Source of the DNA: Pseudomonadota bacterium
GTDB taxonomy: Bacteria; Pseudomonadota; Alphaproteobacteria; Rhizobiales; Xanthobacteraceae
Assembly (NCBI GenBank): GCA_018242205.1
Contig: JAFECJ010000024.1
Coordinates: forward strand, 1 to 62,253
Reading direction: 5' to 3'
Length of the DNA stretch: 62,253 bases
A program made the translations under genes and the position numbers. Shown here one piece after another: positions 44,814 to 53,504 of the stretch (position 1 is the first letter of the stretch; every line of letters begins with the position of its first letter). The notes beneath the pieces were generated by a model. That model did no database searches. It was not told the origin of the DNA and was given only the letters and a program-made list of their open reading frames with translations.

Positions 44814-45268
44814 TCTGGTCGGCAACCGCGGCGCCATGGGCCTGGGCGGTCGCGGCGGTGGTTATCGCCTTTCTCGAGCTGCCGGTGCCCGGCAGTTACC
44901 TGATCTGGATCGCCTGCGCCGCCGCGTTGACGGCGCTCGCCGGTTTTCTCGTCGATCTCACGCTGTCGGCGCAACTGACGGTTTTCGTCATCTGTAATAT
45001 CGGCACCTGCGCCGCCGGCTACTTCGTCTATCGCCACTTCGATCGCCGCGGCCGAGGTGACGACACGGTCAACCGCCGCGACCTCGATCTGGTCGGCGCG
45101 CCGGCGACTGTCACCGAAGCTTTTGCCAACGGGCAGGGGCGGGTGCGGCTGGGCGATTCGATCTGGCTCGCAGAATGTGCGGACGACCTTGCCGCCGGTA
45201 CGGCCGTCGTCGTCTCCGCGGTGCATGGCACCACCCTGGTCGTGGCTGCGAAGACCCGCGGCGTCTGA
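44810..45268 (+). CDS. NfeD family protein
   Basis: A 152-residue membrane protein with three hydrophobic segments in the first 80 residues and a soluble C-terminal beta-barrel (OB-fold) domain of about 65 residues (LVGAPATVTEAFANGQGRVR to GTTLVVAAK). It is the short NfeD class, without a serine protease part, that pairs with stomatin-like proteins. ATGA overlap with the SPFH gene implies coupled translation and a shared complex. Confidence 0.92.
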   Translation: MIWSATAAPWAWAVAAVVIAFLELPVPGSYLIWIACAAALTALAGFLVDLTLSAQLTVFVICNIGTCAAGYFVYRHFDRRGRGDDTVNRRDLDLVGAPATVTEAFANGQGRVRLGDSIWLAECADDLAAGTAVVVSAVHGTTLVVAAKTRGV

Positions 45269-45348
45269 GAAATCGCAGCGCCACGGGCTCGACTGTGGCA
45301 TGGTCCTTGCTGCATAAGAAGTCTCGTCCTTTTCAATCGGAGAATATC

Positions 45349-46323
45349 ATGCGTCTCGGTCGTGCCCTGCTGTCCGCTCTGGTGCTGATCGCCCTACCGA
45401 CCGTTTTGTCCGGCGCGCAGGCGGCCGATTGGCCGACCAAGCCGGTCCGCGTCGTCATCCCGTTCGGCGCCGGCAGCGCCACCGACATCATCCCGCGCAT
45501 CGTGTTCGATGAGGTCGGCAAGGAACTCGGCCAGCAATTCATCATCGAAAACCGTGGCGGCGCCGGCGGCACCATCGGCGAAGCGATGGTCGCCAAGGCC
45601 GACCCGGACGGCTACACCTTCCTGGCGGCGTCGTCGGCGCACGCCATCGCGCCGGCTCTGTATTCGAAGCTGACCTATTCGCCGAAGGACGATTTCACCG
45701 GCGTCGGCATCCTCGGCAACGTGCCGAGCGTCATGATCATCTCGCCGTCGAAGGGCATCAAGACGCTGAAGGACTTCGTCGCCCAGGCCAAGGCCCATCC
45801 GAATAAGTTCACCTTCGCCACGCTCGGCGTCGGCTCGGCGGTTTATCTGGCGGCGGAACGCTTCCGGCTCAGCGCCGGCTACGAGGCCCTGAACGTGCCG
45901 TTCAAGGGCGGCGCCGAAGCCCTGACTGAAATCATCGCCGGCCGCGTCGATTACTATTTCTGCCCGATCGCTACCGCGCTGCCTTACATCAAGGAAGGCA
46001 AGCTGCTGGCGCTGGCGGTGTCGAGCCCAACGCGCGCGCCGTTGCTGCCCGACGTGCCGACCACGGAAGAACTCGGCTTCCATGACAGCGCCAGCGCCTT
46101 CTGGATCGGCGCGTTTGCGCTTGCCAAAACCGACAAGGCGATCGTCGAGAAGCTCAATGCCGCGATCGCCAAGGCGGTGACCAATCCGGACGTGAAGGCC
46201 AAGCTCGCCAAGATCGGCGCCGACACGCCGCCGATGTCGGCCGCCGCTTTCGAAAAGCAGGTGCAGACCGACTTTGCCACCTATGCCGAGTTTGCCAAGA
46301 AGACCGGCATGAAGCTGAACTAG
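45349..46323 (+). CDS. Tripartite tricarboxylate transporter (Bug family) substrate-binding protein
   Basis: A 324-residue periplasmic binding protein. The signal peptide ends VLSGAQAA before DWPTKPVRVVIPFGAGSATD, the typical TctC/Bug start. IIENRGGAGGTIGEAMVAKA and DGYTFLAASSAHAIAPALY are the conserved ligand-clasping blocks. The ligand is probably a carboxylate. No TctA/TctB permease is encoded here, so it is an orphan, as are most members of this family. GGAG at 45339-45342 sets the start. A cruciform-type repeat follows 37 bases after the stop. Confidence 0.92.
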   Translation: MRLGRALLSALVLIALPTVLSGAQAADWPTKPVRVVIPFGAGSATDIIPRIVFDEVGKELGQQFIIENRGGAGGTIGEAMVAKADPDGYTFLAASSAHAIAPALYSKLTYSPKDDFTGVGILGNVPSVMIISPSKGIKTLKDFVAQAKAHPNKFTFATLGVGSAVYLAAERFRLSAGYEALNVPFKGGAEALTEIIAGRVDYYFCPIATALPYIKEGKLLALAVSSPTRAPLLPDVPTTEELGFHDSASAFWIGAFALAKTDKAIVEKLNAAIAKAVTNPDVKAKLAKIGADTPPMSAAAFEKQVQTDFATYAEFAKKTGMKLN

Positions 46324-46360
46324 GTTGGCAGGCTCCGTCGGCTCTGCGCCATATCCCTCC

Positions 46361-46480
46361 GTCATGCCCCGCGAAGGCGGGGCATCCAGTATTCACGTCA
46401 AAAAACGCGGATACTGGATCGCCCGCCATAGGCGTTCTGAAAGAACGCCGTTCTGCGAACGGCTATGCGCGGGCGATGAC
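46361..46480. repeat. Cruciform-type palindromic repeat, copy 2 (enlarged)
   Basis: A 120-bp element with the same left end as the one at 34804. The outer GTCAT/ATGAC (46361-46365, 46476-46480) encloses ATGCCCCGC/GCGGGGCAT (46364-46372, 46377-46385), CCAGTAT/ATACTGG (46386-46392, 46411-46417) and ATCGCCCGC/GCGGGCGAT (46418-46426, 46469-46477). The last arm holds further nested stems CATAG/CTATG, GGCGTTCT/AGAACGCC and CCGTTC/GAACGG. It lies between convergent genes. Confidence 0.85.
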
Positions 46481-46494
46481 GGCAAGCGGAATGA

Positions 46495-46833
46495 TCAGAG
46501 CGAGAAGCTGGTGCCGCAGCCGCACGATGCGGTGGCGTTCGGGTTCTTGACCTTGAACGAGGCGCCGATCAGGTCGTCGACGAAGTCGATCTCCGACCCG
46601 GCCATGTACCCCACCGACATCGGGTCGATCAGCACGGTGGCGCCGTCGCGGCTGATGACGATGTCGTCGCTCGCCCTTTCGCGGTCCATGTCGAACTTGT
46701 ACTGAAAGCCGGAACAGCCGCCGCCTTCCACGCTGACGCGCAGCATGGTTCCGGCCGGCTCGTTCTTCAAAATCTCGCCGATCCGGCGGGCGGCCCGTTC
46801 GCTGACGGTGACGCTGGAAGTCGCTGCGTCCAT
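46495..46833 (-). CDS. erpA: Iron-sulfur cluster insertion protein ErpA
   Basis: A 112-residue A-type carrier that hands Fe-S clusters to apoproteins. The three conserved cysteines are present in GGGCSGFQY and CGCGTSFSL. The start is ATG 46833, with AGAGG 8 bases upstream; an in-frame TTG two codons earlier is less likely. It is divergent from dgt with a 97-bp shared promoter space, a common arrangement in Rhizobiales. Possible clients in this window include IlvD. Confidence 0.95.
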   Translation of the reverse strand: MDAATSSVTVSERAARRIGEILKNEPAGTMLRVSVEGGGCSGFQYKFDMDRERASDDIVISRDGATVLIDPMSVGYMAGSEIDFVDDLIGASFKVKNPNATASCGCGTSFSL

Positions 46834-46930
46834 TGGCAAAACCTCTGCGGCGTTGCGTTACGCCTGACCGAATAGTTAAGTGCGCCGGGCTGCAACGTCA
46901 ATGCGGCCCGATTCGCCGGAAAACGTGCCC

Positions 46931-48139
46931 ATGGCCATCGATAGCGGCCGTCCCCGCGCCCCATACGCCGCCGATCCGGCCCTAAGCCGCGGCCGGCTGG
47001 TGGCCGAGCCGGCGAGCCCGACCCGCAACGACTTCCGCCGCGACTGCGACCGCATCATCCATTCGGCGGCGTTCCGGCGGCTGGCCTACAAGACCCAGGT
47101 CTTCATCTATCACGAGGGCGACCACTACCGGACCCGGCTGACCCATACGCTGGAAGTGGCGCAGATCGCACGGTCTCTGGCCCGCGCGCTCGGCTGCGAC
47201 GAGGACCTCGCCGAGGTGGTGGCGCTGAGCCACGACCTCGGTCACACGCCGTTCGGCCATGCCGGCGAGCGGGCGCTCGACCGTGCGCTCAAGGACGCCG
47301 GCGGCTTCGACCACAACGCCCAGGCCTTGCGCATCGTCACCGACCTGGAGCGCCGTTACGCCGACTTCGATGGCCTCAACCTGACCTGGGAGACGCTCGA
47401 AGGTCTGGTCAAGCACAACGGCCCGCTGATGAGCCGCGACGGCGCGCCGACGAAGCGTTACGCCGCTCACGGCGTGCCGCGGCCGATCCTCGCCTTCAAC
47501 CGCCGTTTCGATCTGGAACTGTGGTCACAGGCTTCCGCCGAAGCGCAGATCGCCGCGGTCGCCGACGATATCGCCTATGACGCCCACGACATCGACGACG
47601 GCTTGCGCGCCGATCTGTTCACGCTGGGCGAGATCGCCGCGTTGCCTTTCCTCGGCGGCATCGCCCGCGAGATCGAGGAGCGCCATCGCAGCCTCGAGCC
47701 GGCGCGCCGCGTCCACGAGGTGACGCGCCGCGTCATCACCCGCATGATCGAGGATGTCATCGCCGAGAGCGAGCGCCGCCTCGCGGCGCTTCAGCCGCAA
47801 AGCGTCGCCGACATCCGCCGGGCTGACCATGCCGTCGTCGGCTTCTCCGACGAGATGACCGCGGTCGACGCTGCGATCAAAGGCTTCCTTTATCCGCGCA
47901 TGTACCGGCACAGCCGCGTGATGCGCGTGATGCATGATGCCGAAGAGATCGTGACCGACCTGTTCGGCTATTTTCTCAAGACGCCCGGCGATCTGCCGGA
48001 GGAATGGCGCGACCGCTTTGCCGCGCTCGATGCAGGCGGCAAGGCGCGCCGCGTCGCCGATTACATCGCCGGCATGACCGACCGCTATGCGCTGGCCGAG
48101 CACGCGCGTTTCTTCAAGGCGACGCCGGAATTGCGGTAG
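46931..48139 (+). CDS. dgt: Deoxyguanosinetriphosphate triphosphohydrolase-like protein
   Basis: A 402-residue HD-domain dNTPase. Metal ligands are in [15 protein letters not shown] (His) and [17 protein letters not shown] (HD plus histidines), with the third in [11 protein letters not shown] (Asp). It splits dNTPs to nucleosides and triphosphate, controlling pool size. The start is placed at ATG 46931 because [16 protein letters not shown] aligns with family starts; ATG 46901 is in frame upstream. Confidence 0.94.
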   Translation: MAIDSGRPRAPYAADPALSRGRLVAEPASPTRNDFRRDCDRIIHSAAFRRLAYKTQVFIYHEGDHYRTRLTHTLEVAQIARSLARALGCDEDLAEVVALSHDLGHTPFGHAGERALDRALKDAGGFDHNAQALRIVTDLERRYADFDGLNLTWETLEGLVKHNGPLMSRDGAPTKRYAAHGVPRPILAFNRRFDLELWSQASAEAQIAAVADDIAYDAHDIDDGLRADLFTLGEIAALPFLGGIAREIEERHRSLEPARRVHEVTRRVITRMIEDVIAESERRLAALQPQSVADIRRADHAVVGFSDEMTAVDAAIKGFLYPRMYRHSRVMRVMHDAEEIVTDLFGYFLKTPGDLPEEWRDRFAALDAGGKARRVADYIAGMTDRYALAEHARFFKATPELR

Positions 48140-48145
48140 CGCCGT

Positions 48146-48346
48146 TCAGGTCTTGAAGGCGCTGCGCATCCGGCCGGCAACGAAGAAGGCGATCGGGATC
48201 GCGATGATGAAGCCGGCGATGGCGGCATAGGGGATGTACTGGCGATCGTGCAATGCGAGCGATGGCACGCTGAGCACAATCATGACGGCGATGCCGGCCA
48301 ACGTGGTGCCGACGATGCCCCATACCGGAGCGACGATCTTGAGCAT
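48146..48346 (-). CDS. Small two-helix membrane protein, function unknown
   Basis: A 66-residue protein, start MLKIVAPVWGIVGTTLAGIA, with two hydrophobic helices (about 5-27 and 38-58) joined by a short loop containing HDRQYIPYAA and ending RMRSAFKT. A perfect Shine-Dalgarno AGGAGGT lies 5 bases before the ATG, so it is surely translated. I recognise no characterised family; similar short proteins are conserved in Rhizobiales. It is convergent with dgt, 6 bases apart. Confidence 0.75.
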   Translation of the reverse strand: MLKIVAPVWGIVGTTLAGIAVMIVLSVPSLALHDRQYIPYAAIAGFIIAIPIAFFVAGRMRSAFKT

Positions 48347-48458
48347 GATGACCTCCTGAATCGCGCAAGAATTCAGGGTTGCATTCAGGATCACGCATGC
48401 GTTGAGAGCCTTGATCTGTCTCAAGGCTACCGGGACTTACCGCCGTGTCTCGGTATCG

Positions 48459-49892
48459 CTACACCTTGAAGCCGATGCGGAAGCCGCCCCAGTGCCGGCC
48501 GTTGACCGTGATCGGCGCCGACACGTCCTTCATCAGCACGAATTCGCCGCCGCCCATGTCGCGCCGGTATGTCTGCAGCAGGAAGGCGCGCTCGCTGCGC
48601 CCGGCACCGAGGCCGGTGCGGTCGTTGAAGATACGGCGGTTGCGGCAATTGGCGGCGTTCCAGGCCGGATCGCTACCCTGCGGCTGCGAGTATTTGACAT
48701 TATGCGTCGGCAGGAAGCCGTTGCGATCGATCGCGGCGCAGAACACGATGCGCGGATCGGCCTCGAGCAGCGGCTCCTGGATGTCCGGCAGCACGCGGTC
48801 GGTAAAGCCGACAAACTTCGTCATCATCTGCTGCGGATCGGTTTTCGGGATCGGCACGTAGCGTTCGTCGAACAGGTCGGCGGCGCTGATCGTGCCTTTG
48901 GCGACGGCGCGTTCGAACAGCGCGCCGATCGTGGCGGCCGTCTTCTGACAGAGCGCCACCAGCGGCGTATCCGGCGTCTTGATACCGGAGTCGGCGATGA
49001 AGATGAGGAAGTCTTCGCTGATGGTCAGGATCGAATCCGTGCGCGCCTTGGCCTGCATCAGCTTGTCGCCGCCGCCCTCGACCGCGCCGACGAGACCGGT
49101 CAATTCGGTGTTGAGCGTGTCGAAGCTTTCGCTGTTGCGCTCGACCTGTTCGGCCATGGTGCCGATCTCGCGGGTCACGCCCTGCACGGTATCGACGAGC
49201 GCGTGCAGGGCCGAGATCGATTCCTGCGCGCCGGCCGAATCCGCCTTGGCTGCGATGGCGATCTTGGTGTTGCCGTCGGCTTGCCCCACCAGTTCGGACA
49301 GGGTCTGAGCCAGATTCTGCAATTGCGCCTGCGCGTCCTTGCTCGAGCGCCGCGACTGCTCGGCCAGATTCTTGACCGCGGCCGCGATCACGGCAAAACC
49401 GGCGCCGGCGGAACCGGCGCGCACGGCCTCGATCGAAGCGTTGAGCGCCAGGAGTTCGGTTTCGTCGGCGATGCGTTGCACCGCGGCGCTGGTTTGCTGG
49501 ACGTCCTTGATGGTGGCCGCGACCTTCTCGATCGTTGCCTTGAGCGCGATGGCGCCGTCGCCGAGGGCTTCGATCTTTTCAACCGAGCGGGTGAGTGACG
49601 TCGAAACGTGATCGGCGCTGTCGCGCAAGGTCGCCTCGGTCGTGTCGGCGGAGACGCGCGCGGCTTCCATCGCCGCGGCGAGCAGGGCGTTGGTTTCGGC
49701 CATCTGCTGCGCTGCGCTCATGGCGCCTTGGGCGTTTTTCGATTGGGTCTGGCCGAGGGCCGTCAGATCGCCGATCAGGCCGGCGGCGTCGGCGATTTCG
49801 ACGCTGAGACGGCCGGCGCGATCGCCGATATCGGACAGCGACGATGAGCGGCTATCCCTCCGCAGGGGCATTCGCAAGATTCGAGCGGCCAT
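48459..49892 (-). CDS. Soluble methyl-accepting chemotaxis-type receptor
   Basis: A 477-residue protein without membrane helices. Residues about 40-300 are the long MCP signalling coiled coil; the hairpin tip is [19 protein letters not shown], followed by [18 protein letters not shown], close to the CheA/CheW-contact consensus. The last 170 residues are a sensor-like domain with [20 protein letters not shown] and ending [15 protein letters not shown], a pattern seen in cache-like receptor domains. The order signalling-then-sensor and the lack of an anchor suggest a cytoplasmic receptor. No CheR-tether pentapeptide and no che genes are present. Confidence 0.85.
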   Translation of the reverse strand: MAARILRMPLRRDSRSSSLSDIGDRAGRLSVEIADAAGLIGDLTALGQTQSKNAQGAMSAAQQMAETNALLAAAMEAARVSADTTEATLRDSADHVSTSLTRSVEKIEALGDGAIALKATIEKVAATIKDVQQTSAAVQRIADETELLALNASIEAVRAGSAGAGFAVIAAAVKNLAEQSRRSSKDAQAQLQNLAQTLSELVGQADGNTKIAIAAKADSAGAQESISALHALVDTVQGVTREIGTMAEQVERNSESFDTLNTELTGLVGAVEGGGDKLMQAKARTDSILTISEDFLIFIADSGIKTPDTPLVALCQKTAATIGALFERAVAKGTISAADLFDERYVPIPKTDPQQMMTKFVGFTDRVLPDIQEPLLEADPRIVFCAAIDRNGFLPTHNVKYSQPQGSDPAWNAANCRNRRIFNDRTGLGAGRSERAFLLQTYRRDMGGGEFVLMKDVSAPITVNGRHWGGFRIGFKV

Positions 49893-50020
49893 GCGCTTCG
49901 CCCCGATTTCTTAAGTCTTATCGGGTCGGACGCTACTAAAATACGGTTAATACATGTTTATCGGGTTCCGAGGCCGGCGGTGCGCCGCCGCGCCGGCGCG
50001 CGGCAGCGCTTGAGGCACCG

Positions 50021-52369
50021 TCAGTCCGGCAGCGCGTAGGCAACCACCTGGTCGCCGGCCTGCGGTTTGAGGATCGCGTTGCCGCCGGCGACGAACACCA
50101 CGTACTGCTTGCCCTTGTAGGTATAGGTCGCGGGATTGGCGACCGCCGGCGCATCGACCAGCGCGCGCCACAGCACCTTGCCGGTCTTGAGGTCGACGGC
50201 GCGCACGCGCGCATCCATCGAGCCGCCGATGAAGATCAGGCCTGTTTTGGTGATCAGCGGCCCGCCGATCGTCACCGAGCCCCAGGACTGCGGCATGTAG
50301 AAGCCCCACTTCTGCGACACGCCGAACGGCTCGCGCCACAACAGCTTGCCGGATTTGAGGTCGTAGGCCGACAGGGTACCGTAAGGCGGCTTCCAGCACG
50401 GCATGCCAAGGAAGTTGACGAAGTTCGTCAGGTAGAAGCCGTAGGGTGAACCGGTTTGCGGGTAGTAGCCGTTGGCGCTCGGCTTCTTGCCCTTGTCGGC
50501 GGCGTCGTAATCCTGCCGCGCCATCAGTTTATAAATCTGCGCCACCGCCGACGAATTCACGACGTAGATGCCGTTCGTCGGATCGACCGCGCCGCCGCCC
50601 CATTCGATGCCGCCGGCGGTCGACGGATAGGCGAGGCTGCCTTGGAGGCTCGGCGGCGTGTAGCGGCCATCGTAGCGCAGTTTGTCGAATGTGCGCGAGC
50701 ACTCGCCGAAACTGGCGACGTCGGCGATGGTCGATATGCCCGGGAATTTGTCCGCCACCGTGGGCGCGAGCCCGGTCGGGTAAGGCTGCGTCGGCGAGGC
50801 CTGCTCGCCCTTGATGTCGGAGGCCGGCACCTTGCGCTCCTCGATCGGATAGATCGGCTCGCCGGTCAGCCGGTTGAGTACGAAGATGAAGCCCATCTTG
50901 CTGGTCTGCACCAGCGCCGGGATCGTCTTGCCGTCCTTCTTGATGTCGACCAGGGTTGGCGGCGCGTCGGTGTCGTAATCCCAGATGTCGTGATGCACGA
51001 TCTGCCGGCTCCACAGCACCTCGCCGGTATCGGCGTTGAGCGCCGTGACCGAGGTCGCGGCCGGGATCTTCTCGGTGCGGTTGCCGCCGTAGAAATTCGG
51101 GCTCGGCGAACTCACCGGCAGATAGAGAATGCCGTGTTCCGGATCGACCGCCATGCTGGCCCAGACATTGGCCGTGCCGGTCTTCTTGCGGATGTCCTCG
51201 GGCAGCGCGTTGAAGGTCCACTTCAGCGCCCCGGTGCGCGCGTCGACGGCGAAGATGGTGCCGGGCGGCGCTTCGGCATCGGCCCAGTCCTTGCCCGCCC
51301 AGCCGATGAACAGCGTGTCTTTATAAACAGTCGGCGGCTGCAGGATCGACAGCGGCCACTTTTTGTTGAGCGTGTTCCACTGGTTGAGATCGAGCACGCC
51401 CTTGTTGGCGAAGTTGTCGCACGGCTTGCCGCTGTCGGCATCGACCGCATAGAGCTTGGCCTCCATGGTGCCGATGTAGACGATCTTGTCGCAGGCCTTG
51501 CCGCTTTGTGGCTTGGCCGCCTGCCAATAGGCGACGCCGCGGGTCTTGAGGTCCGGCTGCGTCACCGCCTTGAGGACCGCGTGGGTGTCGTACGTCCACT
51601 TCACCCTGCCGGTATCGGGCGCGATCGCGAAGATGCGATAGAACGGGGTCGAAACGTAGACCGTGTCGTTGACGAAGAGCGGCGTCGCCGACCAGTCGCT
51701 TTTCGACGCCTTGCCGCTGCCGTCCGACATGTCGCCGGTGTGCACCTCCCAAGCCTTGGTGAGTTTCGATACGTTGGCGGGCGTGATCTGGTCGGCGGTC
51801 GAATATTTCTGATTTTCGAGATCGCCGTTGAAAGTGTACCAGCCGTCGTACTGCGTGGCGCCGATCACTGGCGCTCCCGGCGGCTGCTGCGGCGCCTGGT
51901 TTTGCGCGCGCGCCGTCGGGCCGTGGGCGACGAAGGCGCCGACCGCGACCGCGACGAGGCCGGCCGTGGCCATCGCCGGGGCCCGTTGCGGCTTGATCAA
52001 ACTGGCGACGAAGCCGATGGCGGCGACGATCATCGCCGCGACGACGATGTAGGCCTCCAGCATATAGGCGGCAAAGCCGGTGCCGAATATGTCGAGCGCG
52101 ATGAGAACGATGAGAAGGCCGCGAAGCCATTTCGCCATTGGCAGAGCCGCGACGGCGACGATGGCGCCGAGCATCAGCGCCGTCGATATGATGACAAGCA
52201 GCGCGCCGGCCGTGCCGTGAATGCCGTTACCGCGCCAGAAATAATTGAAGAGTGAGAGCGCAAACGCGACGGCCGCGCCGGCGCCGATCAGCCATGTGCC
52301 GAAACTGGCGCGTCGGCGGCTCGTCGATATGTCGCGCCCGGTGACTGGACGGTTTGCACGGTCGGTCAT
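50021..52369 (-). CDS. Membrane-bound PQQ-dependent dehydrogenase (glucose/quinate/shikimate type)
   Basis: A 782-residue quinoprotein. Five N-terminal membrane helices (about 24-148) form the ubiquinone-interacting anchor, and the rest is a periplasmic eight-bladed propeller. PQQ-binding and catalytic elements include QIVHHDIWDYDTDAPPT with the active-site Asp, and several tryptophan-docking repeats (LYAVDADSG, IFAVDARTG, VTALNADTGEVLW). It oxidises an aldose or cyclic polyol and passes electrons to ubiquinone. Glucose versus quinate cannot be settled from sequence. No pqq synthesis genes are present in the window. Confidence 0.93.
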   Translation of the reverse strand: MTDRANRPVTGRDISTSRRRASFGTWLIGAGAAVAFALSLFNYFWRGNGIHGTAGALLVIISTALMLGAIVAVAALPMAKWLRGLLIVLIALDIFGTGFAAYMLEAYIVVAAMIVAAIGFVASLIKPQRAPAMATAGLVAVAVGAFVAHGPTARAQNQAPQQPPGAPVIGATQYDGWYTFNGDLENQKYSTADQITPANVSKLTKAWEVHTGDMSDGSGKASKSDWSATPLFVNDTVYVSTPFYRIFAIAPDTGRVKWTYDTHAVLKAVTQPDLKTRGVAYWQAAKPQSGKACDKIVYIGTMEAKLYAVDADSGKPCDNFANKGVLDLNQWNTLNKKWPLSILQPPTVYKDTLFIGWAGKDWADAEAPPGTIFAVDARTGALKWTFNALPEDIRKKTGTANVWASMAVDPEHGILYLPVSSPSPNFYGGNRTEKIPAATSVTALNADTGEVLWSRQIVHHDIWDYDTDAPPTLVDIKKDGKTIPALVQTSKMGFIFVLNRLTGEPIYPIEERKVPASDIKGEQASPTQPYPTGLAPTVADKFPGISTIADVASFGECSRTFDKLRYDGRYTPPSLQGSLAYPSTAGGIEWGGGAVDPTNGIYVVNSSAVAQIYKLMARQDYDAADKGKKPSANGYYPQTGSPYGFYLTNFVNFLGMPCWKPPYGTLSAYDLKSGKLLWREPFGVSQKWGFYMPQSWGSVTIGGPLITKTGLIFIGGSMDARVRAVDLKTGKVLWRALVDAPAVANPATYTYKGKQYVVFVAGGNAILKPQAGDQVVAYALPD

Positions 52370-52483
52370 GGGGTCCCTCGTTCATAGCCACGCCGCCGCC
52401 CCTGTGGGGGAACCGGCAAGCATGCACAAAGTTCCCGGGACGATGCGTGCAACGAGGATAGAGGCCGATCGCGGCGATCGGCC

Positions 52484-53380
52484 TCAGGACCGTCGGACCA
52501 TGTCGGCGATGATGCGCCCAACTTCGGCATGGCCGGCATCGAGGGCGTCGGCGGCCGCTGTCGCGCCGGTGATATAGACCGCGGCGAACATTGGCGGCCG
52601 CCCCGGCGGGCGCATCAGAGCGATGGTGTTGGCGGTCGCGTTGGCGCCGGAGCCGGTCTTGTCGGCGACGGTCCAGTTGGACGGCACGCCGGCGCGCAGC
52701 CGTTTCAGCCCGGTCTTGGACGACGTCATCCAGCCTTCGAGCATTTGCAGCGAGGGCGGCGACAGCGCATCGCCGGCGAGAATACGGCGCATATCCTCGG
52801 CGATCGAACGTGGCGTCGTGGTGTCGCGCGGGTCACCGGGAATGGCGGAATTCAACTCAGGCTCCATGCGGTCGAGCTGGGTGTCGTTGTCCCCGATCGA
52901 ACGGGCGTAAGCGGTCACCGCCGCCGGTCCGCCGATCGCTCGCATGACGAGGTTGGCGGCGGTGTTGTCGCTGAGCGTCACCGCGGCCGCGCACAGGTCG
53001 TGCAGCGACATGCCGCCTTTGCCGACATTGGCCTTGGTGACCGGCGCGTAGCTGAGCAGATCGGCCTGGGTGTAGGGCAGCACCTGGTCGAGCGTGACCG
53101 AACCCTGTTCGGCGCGCTTGAGGGCGGCGGCCGCGAGCAGGAACTTGAATGTGCTGCACATCGGGAAGTGCTCGGTGTCGCGGTGCGCGATCAGCACGCG
53201 CCCGGTCGCGTCGCTGACATAGACGCCGAGCCGGCCGCCAAGCTTGGCCTCGAGGTCGGCGACCTGCTTGGCCGGCGGCTCGATCGCCCGGGCCGGTCCC
53301 AGGGTTGCGAGGAACGTCAGCGAACCAAGGCCGGCGAGCGCGCGACGGCGGGTAAAGGCGTCCGATCGGGAGGGCATCAT
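52484..53380 (-). CDS. Class A beta-lactamase
   Basis: A 298-residue serine beta-lactamase with all active-site motifs: STFK (Ser76, Lys79), SDN (137-139), EPELN with the general-base Glu173 and KTG (241-243). Cys75 lies just before the nucleophile, but its usual disulfide partner after KTG is absent (KTGSG). The export signal FTRRRALAGLGSLTFLATLG has consecutive arginines, as in Tat-exported class A enzymes. The frame stays open far upstream into antisense of argS, so the start is set near ATG 53380 (53377 and 53386 are alternatives). There is no ampR-like regulator beside it. Confidence 0.93.
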   Translation of the reverse strand: MMPSRSDAFTRRRALAGLGSLTFLATLGPARAIEPPAKQVADLEAKLGGRLGVYVSDATGRVLIAHRDTEHFPMCSTFKFLLAAAALKRAEQGSVTLDQVLPYTQADLLSYAPVTKANVGKGGMSLHDLCAAAVTLSDNTAANLVMRAIGGPAAVTAYARSIGDNDTQLDRMEPELNSAIPGDPRDTTTPRSIAEDMRRILAGDALSPPSLQMLEGWMTSSKTGLKRLRAGVPSNWTVADKTGSGANATANTIALMRPPGRPPMFAAVYITGATAAADALDAGHAEVGRIIADMVRRS

Positions 53381-53504
53381 GGGCATTCCAATGGTGGTAT
53401 TAGCGGGGGCGGGGCGGCGATAAAGCCTTTCAATCGTGGCGATCACGCGGCATATACCACGCTCGGCTTTGACTCGCCCTCCGAAACCCTGACCCGCGGC
53501 ATCC

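Noticed and set aside
50456..52255. A 599-codon plus-strand frame opposite the PQQ dehydrogenase
   Set aside because: It is Arg/Asp-rich antisense sequence without a family match, and the dehydrogenase on the other strand is certain.
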